NCBI GenBank assembly: GCA_026982475.1
Contig: JALSHB010000177.1
Span: forward strand, 1-48,582
Length of the DNA: 48,582 nucleotides
Direction of reading: 5' to 3'
From: Chromatiales bacterium
GTDB taxonomy: Bacteria > Pseudomonadota > Gammaproteobacteria > SZUA-152
A program made the translations under genes and the position numbers. This document shows positions 22,289 through 32,066 of this stretch, piece by piece. Position 1 is the stretch's first letter. Every line of letters starts with the position of its first letter. Below the pieces are notes generated by a model. That model had not been told where the DNA came from and did no database searches. It saw only the letters and a program-made list of their open reading frames with translations.

Positions 22289-24757
22289 TTATTTCGTGCG
22301 GCCGAAGGTGTGCAGGGGGCGCTGCAGGCGGGCGAGAAAGCCCCGGTGACGCGGTGTCTTCCGCTCCATGTGGCGGTAAATCTGTACCTTGACCCAGTCG
22401 GTGAGCAGGGCGGAGGCGAAGGAGTAACCCCAGATGAGGGCGATCTCCGGCCAGGTGATGGGGGTGATGAGGCCGAAGCCGTAGGCCGCCAGCAGGGTGG
22501 CCGCCAGCTTGGTGACCACCGCCGACCAGACCATGACGGGCGCCGGCCAGGGCCGCTCCCAGAAGTGGCCCTTGGTGCGCGCCACGAACAGCACCAGGTG
22601 ACCGGCGACGGCCATCTTCAGGAACACGTAGGTCTGAATCTGCGACACGTCCAGATGCATCCAGTCCATGGCGATCAGCAGCATGCCGAAGCTGCCGACA
22701 ACGCCGACGATGCCCATGGCGGTGGCCACGGTGATCACCTGCTGCATGTTCCAGCGCACCGGCTTCTTCTCCAGGCCGGTGTGGTCGTAGGCGATGGTCA
22801 TGATGGGCACGTCGTTGAAGAAGGCCAGCAGGATGATCATGATCGCGGTGATGGGATAGAAGTCGAAGAAGATCATCGCCAGGACGACGAAGAACATGAT
22901 GCGGATGGTCTCGCTGATGCGGTAGATGGCATAGGCGTTCATGCGCTCGAAGATGCGCCGTGCCTCTTCGATGGCGTGGGTGATCACCGACAGCCCCGGC
23001 GCGGTCAGCACCAGGTCGGCGGCGGCGCGCGCGGCGTCGGTGGCGCCGCTGACGGCGATGCCCACGTCGGCCTGCTTGAGGGCCGGGGCGTCGTTGACAC
23101 CGTCGCCGGTCATGCCGGTGATGTGGTTGCGTTTCTGCAGGATCTTGACGATGGCGAACTTGTGCTCGGGGAACACCTCGGCGAAGCCATCGGCCTTTTC
23201 CACCGCCTCGATGCTGGCGCGGTGGTCCTTGCCGTCGTCGTCCACGGGCAGCGCGTCGGCGCGCAGGATGTTGTTGCCCAGGCCCAGCTTGGCGGCGATC
23301 TGTCTGGCGATGGCGAGGTTGTCGCCGGTGACCATCTTCATGCTGACGCCATAGGCGCGGGTGCGGGCGATGGTCTCCGCCGAGTCCTCGCGCGGCGGAT
23401 CGAACAGGGAAAGGATGCCGAGGAAGGTCCAGCCGGCCGCGCCGCTGTCCTTGCGCGCCACGGCGAGGGCGCGGTAGCCCTGTTCGGCGAAGGCGTCGAC
23501 GACCCGCTGTGCGCGTTCCCGCATCTCGCCCGACGACAGGCCAGCCATTTCCATGATCACCTGTGGCGCGCCCTTGGCCACCTGGAAGGTGCTGCCGCTG
23601 GCGTCCTGGACGGTCGCCTCGGTGCGCTTGTGCACCGGGTCGAAGGGCACGAAGGCGGTCTGGTGGAAGGTCTTGAGGCGCTCCTTGTCCGCCAGCCCTT
23701 CCAGCACCGCCTCGTCGATGGCGTCGCGGTCTTCCTCGCGTGAGGCCAGCGACGCGGCCAGCAGCACCTCCTGGGTATCGCGGGCGTGGAAGACCTCGAT
23801 CTCGCCCAGGGTCAGGCGGTTCTGCGTCAGGGTGCCGGTCTTGTCCGAGCACAGCACGTCCATGCTGGCCATTTCCTCGATGGACTCCAGACGGGTGACG
23901 ATGGCCTTGCGCTTCGACAGCGCCATGGCGCCCGCCGCCATGGTCATGGACAGCACCGCCGGCATGGCGACGGGAATGGAGGCAACGGTGAGAATGAGGG
24001 CGAACTGCACCAGCTCCAGCCAGTCCATGCCGCGGTGCAATTCGACGATCATCAGAATCGCCACCAGCGCCAGACTGACGTAGATGAGATAGTCGCCAAT
24101 GGTCAGTACCGCCTTCTGGAAATGGGACACGGTCTTGGCCTGTTGCACCAGGCTGGCGGTCTTGCCGAAACGGGTGTTGGCGCCGGTGGCGGCGACCTCG
24201 GCCAGCACCTCGCCCTGTTTGACCACGGTGCCGGAGAAGGCCTCGTCGCCGGTGCGCTTGGTGACCGGCAGGGACTCGCCGGTGAGCGCCGACTGGTCGA
24301 CGCTGAGATAGTCGCCGTCCACCAGCCTGACATCGGCTGGGATCACGTCACCCAGGCGGATGCGCACGATGTCGCCCGGTACCAGCAGCTTGGCGTCGAT
24401 CTCCCGCCACTGGCCGTCGCGCAGCACCCGGGCCTTGAGGGCCAGCTGCTTCATCAGCGCCGCCACCGCGTTGCCGGCCGTGTACTCCTGCCAGAAGCCA
24501 ACCGCGGCATTGAAGATCAGCAGGGCGACGATGATCCAGAAATCGGCCCAGTGCTGCACCAGGGCGGAGAGCACGGCCGCCACCTCGATCATCCACGGGA
24601 TGGGACCCCAGAAATAGCCCAGCAGGCGCCGCAGGGTGGAGACCTGTTTTTCCTCCAGGGCGTTGGGCCCATACTGCGCCAGGCGTCGCGCCGCCTCCTC
24701 GCTGCTGAGGCCCTGATCGGGCGCGGTGCCGGTGATGCTCTGCGTGGAATCTGTCAT
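22289..24757 (-). CDS. P-type ATPase, plasma-membrane proton-efflux (P3A) type
   Basis: CSDKTGTLTQNRLTL, TGESLPVTKRTGDE, GDGVNDAPALKQADVGIAV; start MTDSTQSITG with AGGAGG upstream. Confidence 0.9.
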   Translation of the reverse strand: MTDSTQSITGTAPDQGLSSEEAARRLAQYGPNALEEKQVSTLRRLLGYFWGPIPWMIEVAAVLSALVQHWADFWIIVALLIFNAAVGFWQEYTAGNAVAALMKQLALKARVLRDGQWREIDAKLLVPGDIVRIRLGDVIPADVRLVDGDYLSVDQSALTGESLPVTKRTGDEAFSGTVVKQGEVLAEVAATGANTRFGKTASLVQQAKTVSHFQKAVLTIGDYLIYVSLALVAILMIVELHRGMDWLELVQFALILTVASIPVAMPAVLSMTMAAGAMALSKRKAIVTRLESIEEMASMDVLCSDKTGTLTQNRLTLGEIEVFHARDTQEVLLAASLASREEDRDAIDEAVLEGLADKERLKTFHQTAFVPFDPVHKRTEATVQDASGSTFQVAKGAPQVIMEMAGLSSGEMRERAQRVVDAFAEQGYRALAVARKDSGAAGWTFLGILSLFDPPREDSAETIARTRAYGVSMKMVTGDNLAIARQIAAKLGLGNNILRADALPVDDDGKDHRASIEAVEKADGFAEVFPEHKFAIVKILQKRNHITGMTGDGVNDAPALKQADVGIAVSGATDAARAAADLVLTAPGLSVITHAIEEARRIFERMNAYAIYRISETIRIMFFVVLAMIFFDFYPITAIMIILLAFFNDVPIMTIAYDHTGLEKKPVRWNMQQVITVATAMGIVGVVGSFGMLLIAMDWMHLDVSQIQTYVFLKMAVAGHLVLFVARTKGHFWERPWPAPVMVWSAVVTKLAATLLAAYGFGLITPITWPEIALIWGYSFASALLTDWVKVQIYRHMERKTPRHRGFLARLQRPLHTFGRTK

Positions 24758-24796
24758 TGCCTGTGTCCTCCTCTGAGGATGCATATTTCCCGTTAG

Positions 24797-26224
24797 TCAG
24801 TCTTGCTTGTCCGGCAGCAGCCGATCGAATTCCCTGTCCAGCTCGCCATGCAGGTAGTGCTCACCCCGGCGCAGCAGCGACAGCTCTCGCAGCACGAAGC
24901 CGCGTCGGCTCACGCCGCGATAGATCAATTCCACCAGCAGGCTGCCGCCGAGGACGACGAAGGTGCCATAGAAACTGCTGCGGTTGGTGTGCCACTGATA
25001 AACCAGCAGCAGGACGAATACCGAGGCAACGACGACGAAGCCCGCGGCAATGATCAAGGCGTTGCCGCCATACTGTTGTTTCAGCCGCCAGTGGGCGTAG
25101 AGCACGAAAAGATAGATCACCATGAACACCCCGCTGGTGATGGAGGCGATGCCGTTGAGGTTGAAGGCCAGGGCAAACACGATGCCGAGGGCGGCGGTAA
25201 AGTAGAGGCCCTCGCTGGAGCCGAACCACAGCTTGCGATTGAACTTGCGCGGCAGCTCGCCGTCGCGGGCCAGGGCATAGGCCACGTTGGCGCCACCGAA
25301 CAGGGTGGCGTTGAGGGCCGAGGCGATGGAGAACAGCGCGCCGAGGGAAACCAGCAGAAAGCCGCTCTGGCCGAGGAAGGGCTCGGCGGCCACGGCGAGG
25401 GCGTTGTCCTGCGCCTTGATCAGATCGGCCAGGCTCAGATTACCCACCGCCACCAGCGCCACCAGGATATAGACGACGCTGACGATCAGAATGCTCAGAT
25501 AGATGGCGCGGGGCACGTTGCGCTCGGGGTCGCGCATCTGCTCCGAGGCATTGGTAACCAGGCCAAAGCCCATGTAGGAAAGGAAGAAAATGGCAATGGC
25601 ATTGATGCTGCCGTCGAGGGCCGAGGGCGTGAAGCGGGGTGTCACCAGTTCTGGTTGGATGCTCCACACGCCCAGTACCACGAACAGGCCGAGGATGGAC
25701 AGCTTGACGATGACGATCACCAGTTCCGCCTTGCCGACCGCCGACGAGCCGAGGATACCGAGGGCCAGAAACGTCAGCACCACGCCCACCTCGGTGACGG
25801 CATTGGCCAGCGGCGTGGGGGGGATGTGCAGGAAGGGCAGGAAATAGCCGGCAAAGCCCTTGGCGAACAGGGCGATGGAGACCACGTAGGTCAACCAGAA
25901 CAGAAAGCTCAGCGCCCCGGTCAATACCCCGTCGCCCAGGCCCTTGAGGATGAACTCGATGGGCCCGGCATCGGAGATGATGCGCCTGCCGAGGGTGGCG
26001 TAGGAATAGGCCACCAGCAGGGCGACCAGCCCGGAAAGCACGAACACCAGTGGCAGATTGGGGCCGGCCAGCTTTGCGCCAAGGCCGAAGATGGAGAAGA
26101 TGCTGGCGCCCACCATGGTGCCCACGGCCAGCGCCACCACCTGCCACAGCCCCATTTTCTTGCCGCTGTCGCTGCCCGATGCTGTTGAGGTATTTGCTGT
26201 CGAGGTGTCGTTGTTGACCGGCAT
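24797..26224 (-). CDS. APC family amino-acid permease
   Basis: KMGLWQVVALAVGTMVGASIFSIFGLGAKLAGPNLPLVFVLSG, multi-TM; start at MPVNNDTST. Confidence 0.85.
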   Translation of the reverse strand: MPVNNDTSTANTSTASGSDSGKKMGLWQVVALAVGTMVGASIFSIFGLGAKLAGPNLPLVFVLSGLVALLVAYSYATLGRRIISDAGPIEFILKGLGDGVLTGALSFLFWLTYVVSIALFAKGFAGYFLPFLHIPPTPLANAVTEVGVVLTFLALGILGSSAVGKAELVIVIVKLSILGLFVVLGVWSIQPELVTPRFTPSALDGSINAIAIFFLSYMGFGLVTNASEQMRDPERNVPRAIYLSILIVSVVYILVALVAVGNLSLADLIKAQDNALAVAAEPFLGQSGFLLVSLGALFSIASALNATLFGGANVAYALARDGELPRKFNRKLWFGSSEGLYFTAALGIVFALAFNLNGIASITSGVFMVIYLFVLYAHWRLKQQYGGNALIIAAGFVVVASVFVLLLVYQWHTNRSSFYGTFVVLGGSLLVELIYRGVSRRGFVLRELSLLRRGEHYLHGELDREFDRLLPDKQD

Positions 26225-26243
26225 TTTATATCTCGTGAGTCCG

Positions 26244-26324
26244 GCAGGGTGGGCATGTTTTCCGTGCCCACCTGCCATCCGAACAATGCGCCCCGCGTGG
26301 GCGCGAAACATGTGCCCACCCTGC
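26244..26324. repeat. Intergenic inverted repeat GCAGGGTGGGCATGTTTTC ... GAAACATGTGCCCACCCTGC
   Basis: Arms read directly as near reverse complements; located upstream of the permease. Confidence 0.75.
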
Positions 26325-26427
26325 AAGTAGCCACGGTTCATCCCGGCACAGGGGTCCCTTGGCCCAGAAAATCATTTCCATCGCCTTGGAACCCTGCAAG
26401 GATTTTCCTTGCGGTCCCGGCACTCAT

Positions 26428-26470
26428 CCCATTGCTGCATTCTCTGTGTTCTCTCTGCCGCTGTGGCGAA
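26428..26470 (-). repeat. Degenerate end of the hrpA-flanking repeat family
   Basis: cccattgctgcattctctgtgttctctctgccgctgtggcgaa aligns with the reverse complement of the repeat left end, cccactgatgcattctctgtgttctctgtgcctctgtggtgaa. Confidence 0.7.
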
Positions 26471-26523
26471 GAGAGGCTTTTCTGCCTTTCCGGTCCTCAT
26501 GGCGGGCCGTCATGGCGCTTTTG

Positions 26524-26970
26524 TTACTCGGAGGCGGCGGGAATGAGCCATTTTCCCCGCACGAGTCGAACATGGAGTGGCGTGTTCTTGTTGGCGCCAC
26601 TGGCGTCGCCTAACTCGAAATAGATCCCCCAGGCATGGCAGGCGAAACCGTCGAAGGGGGATGAGCTCCAGTAACCGCCGCTGGCGGTATTGGGGAAATA
26701 ACCCTGGTCGATGCAGGTGCCGGGGCAGTTTTTCCTGGGTTCGAGGAGACTGTGGAGTTCGAAGGCCTGCGGCAGTCGCCAGTCGTCATGGCCACAAAGC
26801 CTTGTCGCATTGACGGCGTCGAATGGCTGGGGATGATCAGGGGGAGTGACGTCCGGGCAGCGGGCCTGTTCGTCATCGACTGCGCTGGTGAAACCGGCGC
26901 AACCGGAAAGACCTGCCATCGACAGGGCCAGGCCGGCCAGCCAGCTCATGGGCCTCAGGGTCTTGATCAT
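26524..26970 (-). CDS. DUF1566 (Lcl_C)-like lipoprotein
   Basis: Lipobox LSGC; WRLPQAFELHSLLEPRKNC...GYFPNTASGGYWSSSPFDGFACHAWGIYFELG...VRLVRG. Confidence 0.75.
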   Translation of the reverse strand: MIKTLRPMSWLAGLALSMAGLSGCAGFTSAVDDEQARCPDVTPPDHPQPFDAVNATRLCGHDDWRLPQAFELHSLLEPRKNCPGTCIDQGYFPNTASGGYWSSSPFDGFACHAWGIYFELGDASGANKNTPLHVRLVRGKWLIPAASE

Positions 26971-27065
26971 TATGTGTTCCAGGCTGTCCGTTCCATTGAC
27001 TGGCACCGATGCTATTCCCGGTGGCCCGCCCCGTCTGCTACCTGGGTTGCACCTCCGGGATGGCG

Positions 27066-28931
27066 TCAGGGATGCTGCGGATACAGGGGGTTCAGTACGT
27101 CGTCCTGCGCGGGGGGGTGGTGTCTTTCTTCCGGCAGGCCGTGCCGGAAGGCGTCCCACAGCGCGGCGCCGTTCCATGTCCTGCCGTCGGCGGCATAGAG
27201 GCTGCGGTCCAGTTCGAGGAGGAGGGGCTGTCCCGTTGCGATGCGCGCCGCCAGGGCGCCGAGGCTGCGCGGCGGGTCGTCGGGCCACTCGGCCCGGGCG
27301 AGGTCCAGCAGCGCCTGGGCGGCGGCGCGCCGGTGATTGCCGGCGCAGGCCTGCTGCAGTGCCCGCAGGGCGGCCTTGCGCTTGGCGCGATCCGTTGCCT
27401 GGCGACGGCCCGGGGCGTTGCTCGGATGGCCGGGCGGACGCCGCCGCGCGTAACGGGCCCACGCCGCCGCCAGCAGCACCACGGCGAGCAGGGCCCCGCC
27501 CGCGGCCAGCAGCCAGGTCGTTACGGGCGTCGTGGACGGCGGCTGACTGGCCGGCGTGGTTTCCGGCTTCGCGCCGGAGGCGTGTGTGGCGGGTGCCGGC
27601 GGGGGCGCGGCCGGCGACGAGCCGGGAGCACCCGGCAGCACCTCGATCTGCCAGGCGGGCAGGGTGGTGCTGGCCGGCTGGTCGTGGCGCGTGTCCCACC
27701 AGTCGACGGTGATGGGCGGCACCTCCAGGGTGCCCGGCGCGCCGGGGATGTAGGTGAAGGTCTGGCGGCGCACACCGTAGATGGTCTGGCCGTCGGTGCG
27801 GTTTTCCTGCTGCGAGGCCTCCGGGTAGATGCGGGCGCCGGCCGGCGCGGCGAGGCGCAGGTCGGGGATCTGCGAAGCGGACAGGCCCCGGGCCTGGAGG
27901 GTGATGGTGCGCGAGACCGGCTCGCCGACCTTGAGTTGCGGCGGGTCTTCCGTCCAGCTGTCCGTCAGCGTGACCGCTTCGGCCGGCAGCCAGTTCTGTC
28001 CCGCCGCGGCGGGGCGGGGCTTGATGGTCAGGTCGATGGCGCGGCCGCGAACGTGGACGGGCTGGGTCGGCCGGGCAAAGGGGTCGTCAAACAGGCCGCC
28101 GCCGAGGCGGTTGCGGAAGAACGGGTCGTTGGCGAAGGGGCTGTTTTCGAGGAATTCTTCCATCGGACTGCGCGGCCGGCGCGCGCGCGCCGCTTGCGGA
28201 AGCGCGATGCGACCACGGAAGCTGGCCGGCGGGATGTGCAGATCGCCACTCTTTTCCGGCGAGATCACATAGTTGCGTTCGATGACGTGGTACTGGCGGC
28301 CGTCGCGCACGGTGTCGTAGCGCCGGTCCTCGCCAAGTCGCTCGACCACGGCGTTTTCCGGTTCGGGGGCCTGGATTTCACCCGCCTGCAGGCGGTCGTC
28401 ATAAAACAGGCGCAGGGTGTAGGGGATCTGCTGCTGCACATAGACCGGCTTGCCGCGGGTGGCGGTCTCCGTTTCGATGAAGACATGGCGGCCGGCCCGG
28501 GCGGTGGTTTGCTGCGGCGCCTCGCTGACCGTCAGGGGAATGGGCGAGGTCTTTTCCCCGCCGACCTCGAGGGACGGAACCCGCAGCTGGCCGAGGCGGC
28601 GCGGTTGAAGCTGCACCTGCCAGCGGGTGGTGTCGCTGCGGCGGCCGTTGATGATGGTCACCCGGGTGCTGGTTTGGGTGCCCAGCACCTCGAAATCCTT
28701 TTTCAACGGGCCCAGGTCCGGTTGCAGGCGCGACGACGGACCGTCGCGCTCGATGGTCAGCGTGAACGTGTCGCCCTCGTAGACCACGCTGCGGTCGAGG
28801 CTGGCGCGCACCGCCGCCATGCCGGGCGTGGCCACGGCCAGCAGCAATACCAGCGCCAGGCCGATGACGATGTGTGTCAGGTGGCTGGTCCAGCCCAGCA
28901 GTCGCGTGGTGTGGTCCACCCGCATTTTCAT
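27066..28931 (-). CDS. batD: BatD-family (oxygen tolerance) protein
   Basis: Signal/TM, VYEGDTFTLTIERDGPSS, VEVLGTQTSTRVTIINGR..., C-terminal TM; downstream of BatA/BatB genes. Confidence 0.85.
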   Translation of the reverse strand: MKMRVDHTTRLLGWTSHLTHIVIGLALVLLLAVATPGMAAVRASLDRSVVYEGDTFTLTIERDGPSSRLQPDLGPLKKDFEVLGTQTSTRVTIINGRRSDTTRWQVQLQPRRLGQLRVPSLEVGGEKTSPIPLTVSEAPQQTTARAGRHVFIETETATRGKPVYVQQQIPYTLRLFYDDRLQAGEIQAPEPENAVVERLGEDRRYDTVRDGRQYHVIERNYVISPEKSGDLHIPPASFRGRIALPQAARARRPRSPMEEFLENSPFANDPFFRNRLGGGLFDDPFARPTQPVHVRGRAIDLTIKPRPAAAGQNWLPAEAVTLTDSWTEDPPQLKVGEPVSRTITLQARGLSASQIPDLRLAAPAGARIYPEASQQENRTDGQTIYGVRRQTFTYIPGAPGTLEVPPITVDWWDTRHDQPASTTLPAWQIEVLPGAPGSSPAAPPPAPATHASGAKPETTPASQPPSTTPVTTWLLAAGGALLAVVLLAAAWARYARRRPPGHPSNAPGRRQATDRAKRKAALRALQQACAGNHRRAAAQALLDLARAEWPDDPPRSLGALAARIATGQPLLLELDRSLYAADGRTWNGAALWDAFRHGLPEERHHPPAQDDVLNPLYPQHP

Positions 28932-28998
28932 GAAAGCTTCTCCAAGGTTGGGTCTCTTTGCTGTCGTTTTTCCATTCGTTACCAGACGCTGGCCGACG

Positions 28999-31044
28999 TT
29001 ACCAGGGCTGCGCGCTGCCGGTGCCTTCGCGCTGCGCGCGTTGTTGATACTGGTACTGGAACTTGCGCCGCAGCAGGCCGCCGGGGTCGTCGGGAATGCG
29101 CCGCAGCCACTGTTCGGCGGCCATCCGTTCCTCGTTGCCGAGGGCCCTGGCGCGGGTCGGCTGGCCGTTTGTCGCCGGCATCGGCTGGCGGGGCGGGGAC
29201 TGGCCGTTTGGTGTTTGTGTCACGGCCGGTTCTTGCTCCGGCTCTTGCGGCTGTCCTTCCGCGCCGGCGTGGGCGGCCGGCTGCGCTTTCTCCGCGGCCT
29301 CGCGGGCCTTTTTCTCGTCCAGCGCCCTGGCGGCATCGGCAAAGCTGTTTTGCCCGTGCTTCGCATCGGGCGTGGCCTCGCCTTGCTCGCCCGGCTTGTC
29401 CGGGGTGGCGGCCTGGCCGGCCTTGGCCTGCCCGTCCTGTGCGGTTTGCTCGCCCGATTTCGCCGCTTGTTCCTGCCCGGACGGTTCGTCCGCTTTGGCC
29501 TGCGTGTCCTGGGCGGAGGGTTCGCCAGGCCGGGACGACGGATTCTGGTTAGACGATCCTGCATCCCGAGCATTCTTGCCCTGTTGTGACTGCTGGCCCG
29601 GTTTGTCGCCCTTGTTTCCCGCTTTTTCGTTGTCCGGGGCTTGCTGATCCTGCGATTGCCCGTTCTCTTGTTGCCGTTGCCGGCGCAGCAGGGCCTCGAC
29701 CGCCGCCTTGTTGGCGCGTGCGTCGGCCAGCGTGGGGTCGGCCTTCAGGGCCTTGTCGTAGGCGGCGATGGCCTCCGGGTAGCGTCCCAGTCTGGCCAGC
29801 GCATTGCCACGGTTGTAATCGGCCGTGGCGCCGCTGGCCCGGGAGTAGGCCGCCAGCGCCTGCGCGTAGTTGCCGCGCCGGTATTCGGCGGCGCCGCGCA
29901 GCAGCGGGTCTTCGGCGAGCTGGCTGGCGCGTTCGTAGTCTTTGGCGGCGAGGGCCTCGACCGCCTGCTGGTCGGGACGCAGCCAGAGATCCTCCCAGCC
30001 GGCGGCCATGGCCGGCTGCGGCGGCGACAGCACGCCCACCAGCAGCACCAGGCCAAGCAGCCAGCCGCGGCGGAAGGCCAGCGCCGCCAGCGGCAGCAGC
30101 AATACCACCAGCCAGGGACCGCGGGACTGCCAGTCCTGCCCCTGCGTGTCGCCGGCGATGGGGTTTTCGGCGCGCATGGGTGTGGCATCGGCGAGCAGGG
30201 CGTCGATGTCGCTGTCGCTGCTGCTGAAGCGGCGATACTGGCCGCCGCCGGCCTCGGCCACGGCCGCCAGGGCGCGGCTTTCCAGCGCCGGCAGGATCAT
30301 GCGGCCGTCCTGGGTGCGCAGCCGTTGTCCCTGGGCGTTGGTCAGCGGCTCGGGGCTTTGCGTGCCGACGCCGAGCACCGAGACGCGGTAGCCCTTGCGG
30401 TGCAGTCTTTCGGCCGCCGCGCGCGCCTTGTCGCCATCGACGCCGTCGGCCAGCAGCAGGATCTGGCCATGCAGAAGCCCCGCCTGCCGCAACAGCTCCC
30501 CGGCCTTTTGCAGGCCGAGGTCGGCGCGACTGCCCTGCACCGGCATCAGCTCTGGGTCGAGGGACTTGAGCAGGGCGCGGATGGTGTCCACGTCGCGGGT
30601 CAGCGGGGTGACGGTGAAGGCATCGCCGGCGAATACCACCAGTGCGGTCTGGCCTTCGTCGTCGCGGGCGAGGATGTCTTCGATCTTGAAGCGCGCCCGC
30701 GCCAGCCGCGAGGGTTTGAGGTCGCGGTCGAGCATGGAGCGCGACAGGTCGAGGACGATGACCCGCGCGGCGCTGGTCTGCAACAGCGGCCGCGGCTGTT
30801 TTTCCCACACCGGATCGGCCAGCGCCAGGGTGGCGATCAGCCAGCCCAGGCCGAGCAGCCATAACACTAAGTGGCTGGCCCTCTGTCTCTGCCTCGTGAG
30901 CAGCAGGGCCTGCAGGGGGGCGTCGATGACGCGGGTCCAGGGGTTGTCGCCCGCCGCCGCGTGGCGCAGGCGCCACAGCAGCAGCGCCAGCGGGATCAGC
31001 GCCAGCAGCCACAGGGGCTGGAGAAAATGGAAGGATTCAGGCAT
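28999..31044 (-). CDS. BatB/BatC fusion: VWA domain followed by TPR repeats and low-complexity C-terminus
   Basis: ARVIVLDLSRSMLDRDLKPSRL (MIDAS DxSxS), then YRRGNYAQALAAYSRA.../YNRGNALARLGRYPEAIAAYDKALKADP TPRs. Confidence 0.85.
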   Translation of the reverse strand: MPESFHFLQPLWLLALIPLALLLWRLRHAAAGDNPWTRVIDAPLQALLLTRQRQRASHLVLWLLGLGWLIATLALADPVWEKQPRPLLQTSAARVIVLDLSRSMLDRDLKPSRLARARFKIEDILARDDEGQTALVVFAGDAFTVTPLTRDVDTIRALLKSLDPELMPVQGSRADLGLQKAGELLRQAGLLHGQILLLADGVDGDKARAAAERLHRKGYRVSVLGVGTQSPEPLTNAQGQRLRTQDGRMILPALESRALAAVAEAGGGQYRRFSSSDSDIDALLADATPMRAENPIAGDTQGQDWQSRGPWLVVLLLPLAALAFRRGWLLGLVLLVGVLSPPQPAMAAGWEDLWLRPDQQAVEALAAKDYERASQLAEDPLLRGAAEYRRGNYAQALAAYSRASGATADYNRGNALARLGRYPEAIAAYDKALKADPTLADARANKAAVEALLRRQRQQENGQSQDQQAPDNEKAGNKGDKPGQQSQQGKNARDAGSSNQNPSSRPGEPSAQDTQAKADEPSGQEQAAKSGEQTAQDGQAKAGQAATPDKPGEQGEATPDAKHGQNSFADAARALDEKKAREAAEKAQPAAHAGAEGQPQEPEQEPAVTQTPNGQSPPRQPMPATNGQPTRARALGNEERMAAEQWLRRIPDDPGGLLRRKFQYQYQQRAQREGTGSAQPW

Positions 31045-32065
31045 GGGACACCTCCGCGGATTCTGCCCGGCGGGACGCGCTGGCCGCGCGCCCGCGGTAG
31101 GCGGCGGCGAGGGCGATCAGCACGCTGAGCAGCAGCGCGAGGCCCAGTGGCCAGGCATACAGCTCGTCCACCGGCCGCCAGGTCTGCTGGTCTTCGGAGA
31201 GCGGCTCGATGCGATCCAGCAGGTCGTAGATCTGCATCAGGCGGGCGGTGTCGTGGGCGCGGAAATAGCGTCCGCCGGTCTTGTCACTGATGGCCTGGAG
31301 GGTGGCCTCGTCGAGGTCGCCGGTGGCCACCCGGCGTGGGCCGAAGGGTGTCTGCACCACCATTTCGCCGCTGCCGATGCCGATGGTGTAGATGCGCACG
31401 CCTTCGTGGGCGGCCAGGTCGGCGGCCTTGAGCGGGTCGACGTTGCCGGCGGTGTTGGCGCCGTCGGTGAGCAGGATCAGCACCCGGTTGCTGGCCGGTT
31501 CCTGGCGCAGGCGCTTGATGGCCAGGCCGATGGCGTCGCCGATGGCGGTCTGCTGGCCAGCGAGGCCGATCTGTGCCTCGTCGAGCAGGGTGCGCACGGT
31601 GTTGCGGTCGAAGGTCAGGGGCGCCTGCAGGTAGGCCTCGTCACCGAACAGGATCAGGCCGATGCGGTCGCCCTTGCGTTGCTCGATGAAGTCGCCGGCG
31701 ACGATCTTCACCGCGCCGAGGCGGCTCAGCTGGCGGCCGCGGATCGGCATGTCTTCGTTCTGCATGGAGCCGGAGATGTCCACCGCCAGCATCAGGCTGC
31801 GGCCGCTCACCGGCAGGTGCACGCTCTCGCCAATCAGCTGCGGGCGCGCCGCCGCCAGCACCAGCAGCAGCCAGGCGGCGACGGCCAGCGCCAGCCGCAG
31901 GCGGGGGCGCTGGCTGTGGGGGGCTTGCAGCGTGTCGCCCAGGGCGGCGTAGAAGGGCAGGCGCAGCGCCGCCGGCTCGCGGCGCGCGGCGCGCGGCAGC
32001 AGCATGGCCAGCAGCGGCAGGGGCAGGGCGGCGAACAGCCAGGGCCAGGCGAATTCGATGTTCAT
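31037..32065 (-). CDS. BatA-like VWA domain protein
   Basis: SLMLAVDISGSMQNEDM MIDAS motif, ILLTDGANTAGN, TM segments at both ends. Confidence 0.85.
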   Translation of the reverse strand: MNIEFAWPWLFAALPLPLLAMLLPRAARREPAALRLPFYAALGDTLQAPHSQRPRLRLALAVAAWLLLVLAAARPQLIGESVHLPVSGRSLMLAVDISGSMQNEDMPIRGRQLSRLGAVKIVAGDFIEQRKGDRIGLILFGDEAYLQAPLTFDRNTVRTLLDEAQIGLAGQQTAIGDAIGLAIKRLRQEPASNRVLILLTDGANTAGNVDPLKAADLAAHEGVRIYTIGIGSGEMVVQTPFGPRRVATGDLDEATLQAISDKTGGRYFRAHDTARLMQIYDLLDRIEPLSEDQQTWRPVDELYAWPLGLALLLSVLIALAAAYRGRAASASRRAESAEVSHA

Positions 32066-32066
32066 G

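Noticed and set aside
21358-29552. Long plus-strand ORFs (21358-22275, 21959-23743, 23786-24796, 24803-26188, 27009-29552)
   Set aside because: Antisense to PstS-like, P-type ATPase, permease and BatD genes, which have family motifs and SD sequences.
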